A stretch of 64,000 nt of DNA from Paraburkholderia fynbosensis (GTDB lineage: Bacteria; Pseudomonadota; Gammaproteobacteria; Burkholderiales; Burkholderiaceae): positions 186,001 to 250,000 of the forward strand of contig NZ_CADIKI010000008.1 in assembly GCF_902859935.1 (NCBI RefSeq), given 5' to 3'. The notes beneath the pieces were generated by a model, which was given only the letters and a program-made list of their open reading frames with translations, was not told the DNA's origin and searched no databases. Below, one piece after another: positions 38,082 to 45,291 of this stretch (positions are counted from its first letter, which is position 1; every line of letters starts with the position of its first letter). The translations under genes and the position numbers were made by a program.

Positions 38082-38792
38082 ATGAAAATGATCGGCGTGA
38101 TTGGTGGGATGAGCTGGGAGTCGTCCACCGAGTATTACAAACTCCTCAACCGTCATGCGAAGGCGCGGCTCGGCGGGCATCACAACGCCCGCAGTCTGAT
38201 GCTGACGGTCGACTTCGCGCCGATCGAGGCGAACCAGCGCGCGGGCGACTGGAACGCGCTCGGTCAGCAGATGGCCGATGCCGCGCGCCAGCTCGAACGC
38301 GGCGGCGCCGATCTGGTGATGCTCGCGACCAACACGATGCATCGCGTGTACGAGTCGATCGAGCAGGCGATCACGGTGCCGTTCCTGCATATCGCCGATC
38401 CGACCGGCGAAGCGCTGCGGGCTGCCGGTGTCGAACGGGTTGGCCTGCTCGGCACGCGCTATACGATGGAACAGACGTTTTACACGGGCCGCCTGCGCGA
38501 GCACTACGGCCTCGAAACACTCGTTCCCGATGAAGCCGGCCGGGCCGACGTGCACCGCATCATTTACGACGAGCTGTGTCACGGCAATGTGCAGGATGCG
38601 TCGCGAGCGGTGTATCAAGGTGTGATCCAAACATTGGCCGAGCGTGGCGCGCAGGCGGTGATTCTCGGCTGCACTGAAATCACGTTGCTGATCAAGCCGG
38701 AAGATTGCGCGCTGCCGGTGTTCGATACGACCGCGCTGCATGCGCAAGCGGCGGTGGAATGGGCGATTGATACCCATCAGCCGCGCGGCTGA
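38082..38792 (+). CDS. aspartate/glutamate racemase family protein, YgeA type
   Basis: A 236-residue amino-acid racemase. It matches E. coli YgeA along its length (MIGVIGGMSWESSTEYY, LLGTRYTMEQTFYTGRL, GCTEITLLI). The first catalytic position is Thr (ATNTMH) instead of the usual Cys, while the second Cys is kept (GCTEI). This is the atypical Thr/Cys pair that I recall for the E. coli L-Asp/Glu-specific enzyme. It has a GGAG-type ribosome binding site and stands alone. Confidence 0.87.
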   Translation: MKMIGVIGGMSWESSTEYYKLLNRHAKARLGGHHNARSLMLTVDFAPIEANQRAGDWNALGQQMADAARQLERGGADLVMLATNTMHRVYESIEQAITVPFLHIADPTGEALRAAGVERVGLLGTRYTMEQTFYTGRLREHYGLETLVPDEAGRADVHRIIYDELCHGNVQDASRAVYQGVIQTLAERGAQAVILGCTEITLLIKPEDCALPVFDTTALHAQAAVEWAIDTHQPRG

Positions 38793-38852
38793 TGACTGGC
38801 GGAACTGCGCCTCGCGCACAACAAGCCAGTCAATGCGGCAGACCTGCCGCCC

Positions 38853-39035
38853 CTATCTCCGCACGGCCATCGTCGCGAGCAGGAATTGCAGTGTGGTCCT
38901 CAACCTGTCGGCTGCGTATATCGCTACGCGTACGCCCCTGATTTCCTCGCACGCGAACGCGACGCCCGGCGAGTAGACCGACGGGAAGTCGCGCTGGTTG
39001 ATCATCCATTTCACCGGGGTGATCGCGAGCCTCGC
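38853..39035 (-). pseudogene. remnant of malic enzyme N-terminal region
   Basis: In one - strand frame the stretch at about 38940-39023 reads ITPVKWMI then QRDFPSVYSPGVAFACEEI. This matches the conserved N-terminal motif of NADP-dependent malic enzyme (E. coli MaeB: QRDLALAYSPGVAAPCLEI). Twenty-one of 22 codons there end in G or C. Similarity stops abruptly after CEEI, and the frame ends at 38853 after unrelated sequence. There is no start codon of normal type and no remainder of the enzyme in the window. Its place directly after dctA, on the same strand, suggests that a dctA-maeB pair once existed. Confidence 0.6.
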
Positions 39036-39137
39036 CGGCGCCGGGAGTCGGGGTAATCCAGAGCTGACTCGCGAAATTCGCTTTGTCAGATTGCGTGGTC
39101 ACGGCGGTGATACGCGTGATGAAATTGACTGCACGAC

Positions 39138-40493
39138 TCAATGCGTATGGGCCCGGATAATGGTGTCTTTCGGATGCGTTCGATCCACCAACGCTTCGTC
39201 GGTGGACTCCTGTGCGTCAATGCTCGTATTGACACGGTCGAGCATGGCTCGGGCCTTGTTCATGTCGATCGCCCCTTCCCATCGTGCGACCACGATCGTC
39301 GCCACGCCGTTGCCGATCAGGTTCGTGACGGCACGCGCCTCGTTGAGGAAGCGGTCAACTCCCAGCAGCAGCACCAACCCGGACACCGGGATCTTGTGCA
39401 TTGAGGCCAGCGTGGCAGCCAGCGCGACGAATCCGGCCCCCGCTACACCCGCAGATCCCTTGGACGTCAGCAGCAACACGCCGAGCAGCAGCAACTGGTC
39501 CCAGAGGCTCAGGTGGATGTTCATCGCCTGCGCAATGAACATCGAAGCCATGGTCAGGTAGATCGCGGTGCCATCGGCATTGAAGGTATAGCCGGTGGGC
39601 AATACCATGCCGACCACGGGCCGTGAACACCCCATCTTTTCCATTTTGATCAGCATTTGGGGGAGCACCGCTTCGGTCGACGCCGTGCCGAGCGTGATGA
39701 AAATTTCGTCCTTGATGTAGCGGAGATACTTCCACAACGACAGCCCGCTCATCCGCATCACCAGTCCAAGCACCACGACCACGAAGAAAATCGAAGTCAG
39801 ATAGAGGCACAGCATCAACTGGCCGAATGACGCGAGCGTGCCGATGCCGTACTTCGCAATGGTAAATGCCATGCCGCCAAACGCTCCAATCGGCGCGACG
39901 TACATCACGATTCGCACGACGCCGAACATGCCCTGAAGGAACATGTCGAGCATGTCGACGAACGGCGCGGTTCGGGGACCGAGCCTGGCGAGTGCGATGG
40001 CCAGCAGCAGTGAAAAGAAGATGATTGGCAGGATATCCCCATTCGCGAACGCTCCGACAATGCTGTTCGGAACGATGCTCATGAAGAACTCGAGCATGCC
40101 GTGCTGCCGTGCTGCGTGGGTGTAGGCGGCAATCGCGGAACTGTCGATATGCGCGGGGTCGATGTTCATGCCGCTGCCCGGTTTGATCACGTTCACGATG
40201 ATGAGGCCGACAGCAAGCGCAATCGTCGATGCTATTTCGAAGTAGATGACCGCCTTGACGCCGACGCGACCGGCCTCATGAAGATCACTCATGCGAGCGA
40301 TACCGACGACCACGGAGGCGAAAATGATCGGAGCAAGCAGCATCCGGATCAGTTTGATGAACAGGTCGCCAAGTGGTTTGAGTTGGGAACCGACGTCAGG
40401 ATAGAAATGGCCGACGAGGACGCCGGCGACAATGCCGATCAGAACCTGTACATAGAGCCTGGAAAGATATTTTCCGATCTTTGAAACCCGCAT
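39138..40493 (-). CDS. dctA: C4-dicarboxylate/proton or sodium symporter DctA
   Basis: An inner-membrane transporter of the DAACS family for succinate, fumarate, malate and related acids. The 451-residue protein has about eight membrane segments and both re-entrant loop signatures (TASTEAVLPQML and LPTGYTFNADGTAIYLT). Its position after a D-tartrate dehydratase gene suggests that D-tartrate may be a substrate here. RBS GGAGACAG precedes the ATG. It follows tarD by 163 bases on the same strand. Confidence 0.93.
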   Translation of the reverse strand: MRVSKIGKYLSRLYVQVLIGIVAGVLVGHFYPDVGSQLKPLGDLFIKLIRMLLAPIIFASVVVGIARMSDLHEAGRVGVKAVIYFEIASTIALAVGLIIVNVIKPGSGMNIDPAHIDSSAIAAYTHAARQHGMLEFFMSIVPNSIVGAFANGDILPIIFFSLLLAIALARLGPRTAPFVDMLDMFLQGMFGVVRIVMYVAPIGAFGGMAFTIAKYGIGTLASFGQLMLCLYLTSIFFVVVVLGLVMRMSGLSLWKYLRYIKDEIFITLGTASTEAVLPQMLIKMEKMGCSRPVVGMVLPTGYTFNADGTAIYLTMASMFIAQAMNIHLSLWDQLLLLGVLLLTSKGSAGVAGAGFVALAATLASMHKIPVSGLVLLLGVDRFLNEARAVTNLIGNGVATIVVARWEGAIDMNKARAMLDRVNTSIDAQESTDEALVDRTHPKDTIIRAHTH

Positions 40494-40656
40494 GACTGTC
40501 TCCTATGCGTGGCATCTTTTAATGAAAGTCGGGTCGAGCACTCGCAGCGGGATTTCCCACTGCGGTGGGCACGGACCGATCTTGCCTGCGTTCCTTTTGT
40601 CTACTTTTGTGAACGCCGCGCCGGCGCCTGCGTCGGCGCGCTTACCAGTTGACGGC

Positions 40657-41823
40657 CTAGGCTGACAGCTTCTGCATCTCGGCAAACAGATCAGCTTTGC
40701 CTTCGAAGCCGATACCCGGCAGATCGGGCATGGTGATGTAGCCGTTGTCCACCTTCACACCGTCGGGGAAGCCGCCATACGGCTGGAACAGGTCGGGATA
40801 GGATTCGTTGCCGCCGAGACCCAGGCCGGCCGCGATGTTCAACGACATCTGGTGGCCACCGTGCGGAATGCAGCGGCTCGGTGACCAGCCATGCTGATGC
40901 AGCATGTCGAGCGTACGCAGATATTCGACGAGGCCGTAGCTCAACGCGCAGTCGAACTGCAGCCAGTCCCGGTCCGCACGCATACCGCCGTAGCGAATCA
41001 GGTTGCGGGCATCCTGCATCGAGAACAGGTCCTCGCCGGTGGCCATCGGTTTGTCGTAGTAGTTGCGCAAGGTCGCCTGCAGTTCGTAGTCGAGCGGATC
41101 GCCCGGCTCCTCGTACCAGAACAGGTCGTATTGCGAGAGCGCCTTCGCGTACCGGACCGCCGTGTCGAGATCGAAACGGCCATTGGCATCGACGGCCAAC
41201 TTCTGCCCGTCGCCGAGCACGCTCAGGATCGAGTCGATGCGACGCAGGTCTTCGTCGAGCGAGGCGCCGCCGATCTTCTTCTTCACGACCGTATAGCCAC
41301 GGTCGATATAACTGCGCATTTCGTCTTTCAGCTTCCCGTGATCCTGGCCTGGGTAGTAGTAACCGCCCGCCGCGTACACGAAAATCTTACGGTCGGGTTG
41401 GCCGTTGCCATAGCGATCCGCCAACAGTTGGAACAGCGGTTTGCCCTCGATCTTTGCCACGGCATCCCAGATCGCCATGTCGATCGTGCCGATCGCAACC
41501 GAGCGCTCGCCGTGACCGCCGGGCTTTTCGTTGGTGAACATGGTCGCCCAGATCTTGTGCGGGTCGAGGTTGTCGCCGGCGTCGTTGGCGAGCGTGGCGG
41601 GATCGGCTTCGAGAAGGCGCGGAATGAAACGCTCGCGCATCAGCTTGCCCTGACCGTAGCGGCCGTTGGAGTTGAAGCCATAACCGACGATCGGCTTTCC
41701 GTCGCGGATGACATCCGTCACCACGGCGACGAGACTCAGCGTCATCTTGCTGAAGTCGATATAGGCATTGCGGATCGGGGAACTGATCGGAACGGTCTTT
41801 TCGCGGATTTCCACGATTCTCAT
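40657..41823 (-). CDS. tarD: D-tartrate dehydratase (enolase superfamily)
   Basis: Dehydrates D-tartrate to oxaloacetate. The 388-residue protein belongs to the mandelate-racemase group. Seen: the K-x-K acid/base lysines (VVKKKIGG), metal ligands in VDANGRFD, WYEEPGDP and ATGEDLF, and the catalytic His region CIPHGGHQMSLNIAAGLGLG. The whole C-terminal half recalls Bradyrhizobium TarD (389 residues). I chose the ATG at 41823 (MRIVEIREKTVPISSPIRN). It leads the tarD-dctA pair and is divergent from a LysR regulator. Confidence 0.9.
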   Translation of the reverse strand: MRIVEIREKTVPISSPIRNAYIDFSKMTLSLVAVVTDVIRDGKPIVGYGFNSNGRYGQGKLMRERFIPRLLEADPATLANDAGDNLDPHKIWATMFTNEKPGGHGERSVAIGTIDMAIWDAVAKIEGKPLFQLLADRYGNGQPDRKIFVYAAGGYYYPGQDHGKLKDEMRSYIDRGYTVVKKKIGGASLDEDLRRIDSILSVLGDGQKLAVDANGRFDLDTAVRYAKALSQYDLFWYEEPGDPLDYELQATLRNYYDKPMATGEDLFSMQDARNLIRYGGMRADRDWLQFDCALSYGLVEYLRTLDMLHQHGWSPSRCIPHGGHQMSLNIAAGLGLGGNESYPDLFQPYGGFPDGVKVDNGYITMPDLPGIGFEGKADLFAEMQKLSA

Positions 41824-41951
41824 GACATGTCTCCTGAGTTTGGGCACGCATTGCATGCGTCTGAGTGCGATGGAAAGCAGCTTATCCGCGAATCGAGGCG
41901 TTAGAATTCACTTGCATTCATTTCATTTTTTACTTTAGGTGCACAACCAGC

Positions 41952-42911
41952 GTGCCAACCGACCCGGCATCCGATTTCGAGTTTTTCGTCCTCCTCGCCA
42001 AACTAAAAAGCCTGTCGGGAGCCGCGCGTGCGCTCGATCTCACTCCGCCGGCCGCCACCAAACGGCTGGGGTCGATCGAGCAGAAACTGGGGGTGCGGCT
42101 GGTCAACCGGACGACGCGAAGCGTCAGTCTCACGCCGGAGGGCGAGACCTACCTGCGCTACGCGACGCAAATCGTCGGGCAGGTCCGACAGATGGAAGAT
42201 GAGATATCGGGCGCCAGGTCCGACCCTCACGGGCTGTTGCGGATCAATGCGACGCTCGGCTTCGGGCGCACGACCATCGCGCCCCTCGTGTCAGACTTCG
42301 CTAAGCGGTTTGCGAATGTCGAAATCCAGTTCGAAGTGACCGACCGGCCCATCGATCTGGTCGAGGAGGCGTTCGATATGGCGATCCGTTTCGGCGAGCT
42401 TCCCGATAGCCGGCTGAGCGCGAGGCGCATCATGAGTAACCGCCGTTTTCTTTGCGCCTCCCCGAAATACCTGGAGCGTTTCGGGACACCGGAGCGCGTC
42501 GAGGACCTCGCCCGCCACCGCTGCATCATTCATCGCCAGAACAATGATGCCTATGGCGTCTGGAGGTACATGCAGGGCGACCACACCGAGGCTTTGAAAG
42601 TCAAAGGCGCGCTGTCGAGTAACGATGGCGACATCGTGCTGCGCTGGGCGCTCGACGGGCATGGGATCCTGATTCGTTCCGAATGGGATCTGGCGAAGTA
42701 TGTTCAGAGCGGCAGGTTAAGGCTGGTCTTGCCAGACACGGAACTGCCGTCCGCCGATCTGTTTGTCTACTATCCCAACCAGCGCAACCAGACGGCGCGC
42801 GCGCGAGCATTCATCGATTTTCTGATCGATCATTTTCAGGCGCCGTTCATCCCCGTCGAAACCGGCGCTCTGATCTACGCACAAAAAAAGAGGGGTGGGC
42901 GCAAGTCATAA
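41952..42911 (+). CDS. LysR-family transcriptional regulator
   Basis: A 319-residue LTTR with an N-terminal winged helix (FFVLLAKLKSLSGAARALDL, then PPAATKRLGSIEQKLGVRLVNR) and a substrate-binding domain from about residue 90. It is divergent from tarD, so it is the likely regulator of D-tartrate use. The best start is GTG at 41952 (MPTDPASDFEFF); the frame is open further upstream but the extra residues do not look like the family. The inducer is presumed to be tartrate (inference). Confidence 0.88.
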   Translation: MPTDPASDFEFFVLLAKLKSLSGAARALDLTPPAATKRLGSIEQKLGVRLVNRTTRSVSLTPEGETYLRYATQIVGQVRQMEDEISGARSDPHGLLRINATLGFGRTTIAPLVSDFAKRFANVEIQFEVTDRPIDLVEEAFDMAIRFGELPDSRLSARRIMSNRRFLCASPKYLERFGTPERVEDLARHRCIIHRQNNDAYGVWRYMQGDHTEALKVKGALSSNDGDIVLRWALDGHGILIRSEWDLAKYVQSGRLRLVLPDTELPSADLFVYYPNQRNQTARARAFIDFLIDHFQAPFIPVETGALIYAQKKRGGRKS

Positions 42912-43065
42912 ATCGTGCGTCGCGTTCAGCGTGAAGGTCACGCTAGACATAGCGCTTACGCGGTCGCAATCTGAAACATATTTCGGTATCCATATGATGG
43001 ATGTCCCAGGCGGACCGCTCGTCAAAGGCTGTTTGCGCTTTTTCAATACTGCCGCCATGTTTGCC

Positions 43066-43270
43066 CGACCGCCCCAACGGCGTGATCGAATATTCGACGG
43101 CCACCGGCGGCGACGCTAGAACACGACGATTGTCGAGGCCGTTTCGCTCGAGGCGTCGTAGAGCCTCGATTAGCACCCTGTGAGTGATCGGGTCGAGGCG
43201 TCGCTTTCGCGTTGAACCGGGACGGCTTCGCGCACAACACGGTGAGGATCAGAACCGACCACTTATTTAG
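43066..43270 (-). pseudogene. HxlR-family regulator fragment, frameshifted
   Basis: One - strand frame reads LNKWSVLILTVLCAKPSRFN (43211-43270), the conserved HxlR helix-turn-helix start. After a frame change near 43205 another frame reads RRLDPITHRVLIEALRRLE, then NGL and VAVEYSITPLGRS (to 43066), the rest of the HxlR core. Both ends are missing. It is a clear broken regulator gene. Confidence 0.75.
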
Positions 43271-43271
43271 G

Positions 43272-43372
43272 CTGCGCGAAGAAGTGGCTGCTGCTGCGCT
43301 ATTTCTGGCCACGGCCGACAGCAGCTTTGTCAGCGGTGGGAACTGGGTGTCGACGGGGGCATGACTGCCTGA
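43272..43372 (+). pseudogene. short-chain dehydrogenase C-terminal fragment, frameshifted
   Basis: Reads LREEVAAAALFLATADSSF then VSGG, and after a shift ELGVDGGMTA and a stop at 43370-43372. This is the typical C-terminal end of a classical SDR. The N-terminal four fifths is absent. It begins two bases from the end of the HxlR fragment, which marks a deletion junction. Confidence 0.75.
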
Positions 43373-43578
43373 AGCAGATCTCGCGGGAACGCCCTGCTTT
43401 TACGCTTCGTTCGGGGGTTCGGCACGTCCCCGCTTCTCGCGGTCTTCCGGCGACTCGCGACAAGCGGCTCAGCAAAAGGGGCTGATAAAGGCACACGACG
43501 CATGTGCGGTCGTCCGTGACGAAGTCAGCAGATGGCAAGAGAAAGACAACGGGGTGAAGCCGTCAGAAACCGCAAAAC
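43373..43578. other. intergenic, nothing recognised
   Basis: About 200 bases between the SDR fragment and the tRNA terminator with no recognisable coding or RNA feature. Confidence 0.4.
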
Positions 43579-43602
43579 AAAAAGCCCGCTAGCGCGGGCT
43601 TT
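43577..43602 (-). terminator. intrinsic terminator of the tRNA transcript
   Basis: On the - strand, AAAAGCCCGC-GCTA-GCGGGCTTTT with a T-run. It lies about 85 bases after the tRNA 3' end. Confidence 0.9.
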
Positions 43603-43686
43603 TGTCACAACGGATTTGCCAGATTTCTGATGGCTTCGCCATCTACTGCATAAGCACCTGAAATCTTGCAAAGCCATGTAATGCGT

Positions 43687-43763
43687 TGGTTGCGGGGACA
43701 GGATTTGAACCTGTGACCTTCGGGTTATGAGCCCGACGAGCTGCCAGACTGCTCCACCCCGCG
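43687..43763 (-). tRNA. initiator tRNA-fMet (anticodon CAU)
   Basis: A 77-nt cloverleaf that begins CGCGGGGTGGAGCAG and ends with an encoded CCA. The anticodon stem-loop is GGG-CTCATAA-CCC, with three G:C pairs. The first base C opposes A at the end of the acceptor stem, the unpaired 1-72 position that marks initiator tRNA. The T loop is GGTTCAAATCC. Confidence 0.97.
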
Positions 43764-43776
43764 TCAGAGAAAAAAG

Positions 43777-43805
43777 ATTATATCTGGCTGTTCGCAATAC
43801 GTCAA
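43777..43805 (-). promoter_or_regulatory. promoter of the initiator tRNA gene
   Basis: On the - strand, TTGACG (43800-43805) and TATAAT (43777-43782) are spaced exactly 17 bases apart, 13 bases before the mature 5' end. Confidence 0.85.
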
Positions 43806-43867
43806 ACCATTGCGCGCATTATTTTCCGAACGATCGCATACACAGAGGCACTCGTTCATGAAACGCC

Positions 43868-44155
43868 TCAAAGATCCTGGACCGTCGCGCCTTCCACCTT
43901 GCCATCGATGATGTCCGCGCCATACTGACTCGCGCTGCGTTTGGCCACGCCGAAATCCGCGATCGTGGCGGGCAGCACGAGGCGAAACACGCGACTCGCT
44001 TTCGATCCGCTGATCGCGCCCGGACGACATACGCGCACCGCGACGTCGTAGCCCTCGGCGTGCCGCTTGTGGCCGTCGAATTTGTCGAACGCCCGCGAAA
44101 ACACCAGCGGATGCACTTCGAAGTCCTTATAAAGGGCGGGGTAAAGTTCGGCCAT
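43868..44155 (-). CDS. hypothetical protein, 95 residues
   Basis: A 95-residue soluble protein (MAELYPALYKDFEVHPLVFS, then FDGHKRHAEGYDVAVRVCRPG, ending VEGATVQDL). There is no signal peptide or membrane segment and no family that I recognise. High GC at third positions and a normal start support it as a real gene. It lies between the tRNA and xthA, which points the other way. Confidence 0.65.
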   Translation of the reverse strand: MAELYPALYKDFEVHPLVFSRAFDKFDGHKRHAEGYDVAVRVCRPGAISGSKASRVFRLVLPATIADFGVAKRSASQYGADIIDGKVEGATVQDL

Positions 44156-44448
44156 GATGACTCTCCGACTCGCAATCGTGCGAAAGTGTGTGGTCCCACT
44201 ATACGCCGCGACATCCGGGCATCGCGCTTTTATTTTTGCGGCGCCGCGCGAGCAATTTTCGCCGGCCCCGCTCTCGCGCGATAAGATGCGGGACAACTGC
44301 AATCGCCTGCGCCAATCAAGCGCGTCGTCAGCCGCGCGATGAGTCGAATGGCCGTCGTCCCCGCGACAGGCAGCAAACCTGAGCGCTCGAGCAAAACGAG
44401 GGGTCGAGGCCCCCACGAAACCTTGCCCGGCAAGAATGTGAGAATGTC

Positions 44449-45225
44449 ATGAAAATCGCCACCTGGAACGTCAACTCTCTTAAAGTCCGCCAGCAGCACG
44501 TGATCGACTGGCTCGAAACCAGCGGCACCGACGTGCTGTGTCTCCAGGAACTGAAGCTGCCAGACGAGAAGTTTCCGCGCGCCGAACTCACGGAGAAAGG
44601 CTACCGCAGCTGGTATGCCGGCCAGAAAACCTATAACGGTGTCGGCATTCTGGTGCGCGACGGGCTCGACGTCGACGAAAGCAGTATCGTGCGCAACATC
44701 CCGGGCTTCGAAGATCCGCAGCAACGCGTGATCGCGGCCACCATCGATGGCGTGCGCATCATCTCTGCCTACTTCCCGAACGGCCAGGCGCCGGGCACCG
44801 ACAAGTTCGCGTACAAGCTGCGCTGGCTCGCGGCGCTGCACGACTGGATCGCGAGCGAAATGGCGCTGCATCCGAAGCTCGCGCTGCTCGGCGATTACAA
44901 CATCGCGCCGGACGATCGCGACGTGCACGATCCGAAAGCATGGGAAGGCCAGAACCTCGTTTCGCCGGAAGAACGCGCCGCGTTCGTGCGGCTGATCGGA
45001 CTCGGCCTGCTCGATGCGTTCCGCCAATTCGAACAGCCGGAGAAGATCTACTCGTGGTGGGACTACCGGATGATGGCGTTCCGCCGCAATGCGGGGCTGC
45101 GCATCGACCACATCTTGCTGTCGAAGCCGCTGGCCGACGTATGCTCGGCGTGCGATATCGACAAGGTGCCGCGCAAATGGGAACAGCCGTCCGATCACGC
45201 GCCGGTCTTCGCGCAGCTCGGCTGA
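44449..45225 (+). CDS. xthA: exodeoxyribonuclease III / AP endonuclease
   Basis: Cuts DNA at abasic sites and removes 3'-blocking groups in base-excision repair. The 258-residue protein shows the ExoIII/APE1 motifs in order: MKIATWNVNSLKVRQ, CLQELKLP (metal Glu), GDYNIAPDDRDVHDP, GLRIDHILLS and the C-terminal PSDHAPVFA with the catalytic His. Confidence 0.96.
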   Translation: MKIATWNVNSLKVRQQHVIDWLETSGTDVLCLQELKLPDEKFPRAELTEKGYRSWYAGQKTYNGVGILVRDGLDVDESSIVRNIPGFEDPQQRVIAATIDGVRIISAYFPNGQAPGTDKFAYKLRWLAALHDWIASEMALHPKLALLGDYNIAPDDRDVHDPKAWEGQNLVSPEERAAFVRLIGLGLLDAFRQFEQPEKIYSWWDYRMMAFRRNAGLRIDHILLSKPLADVCSACDIDKVPRKWEQPSDHAPVFAQLG

Positions 45226-45291
45226 TCCGCCGATTCGATGCTGCTGCGGGCGCGTAGCTAACGCCTCGCACCACGCGCAACGCGCGCTGCC

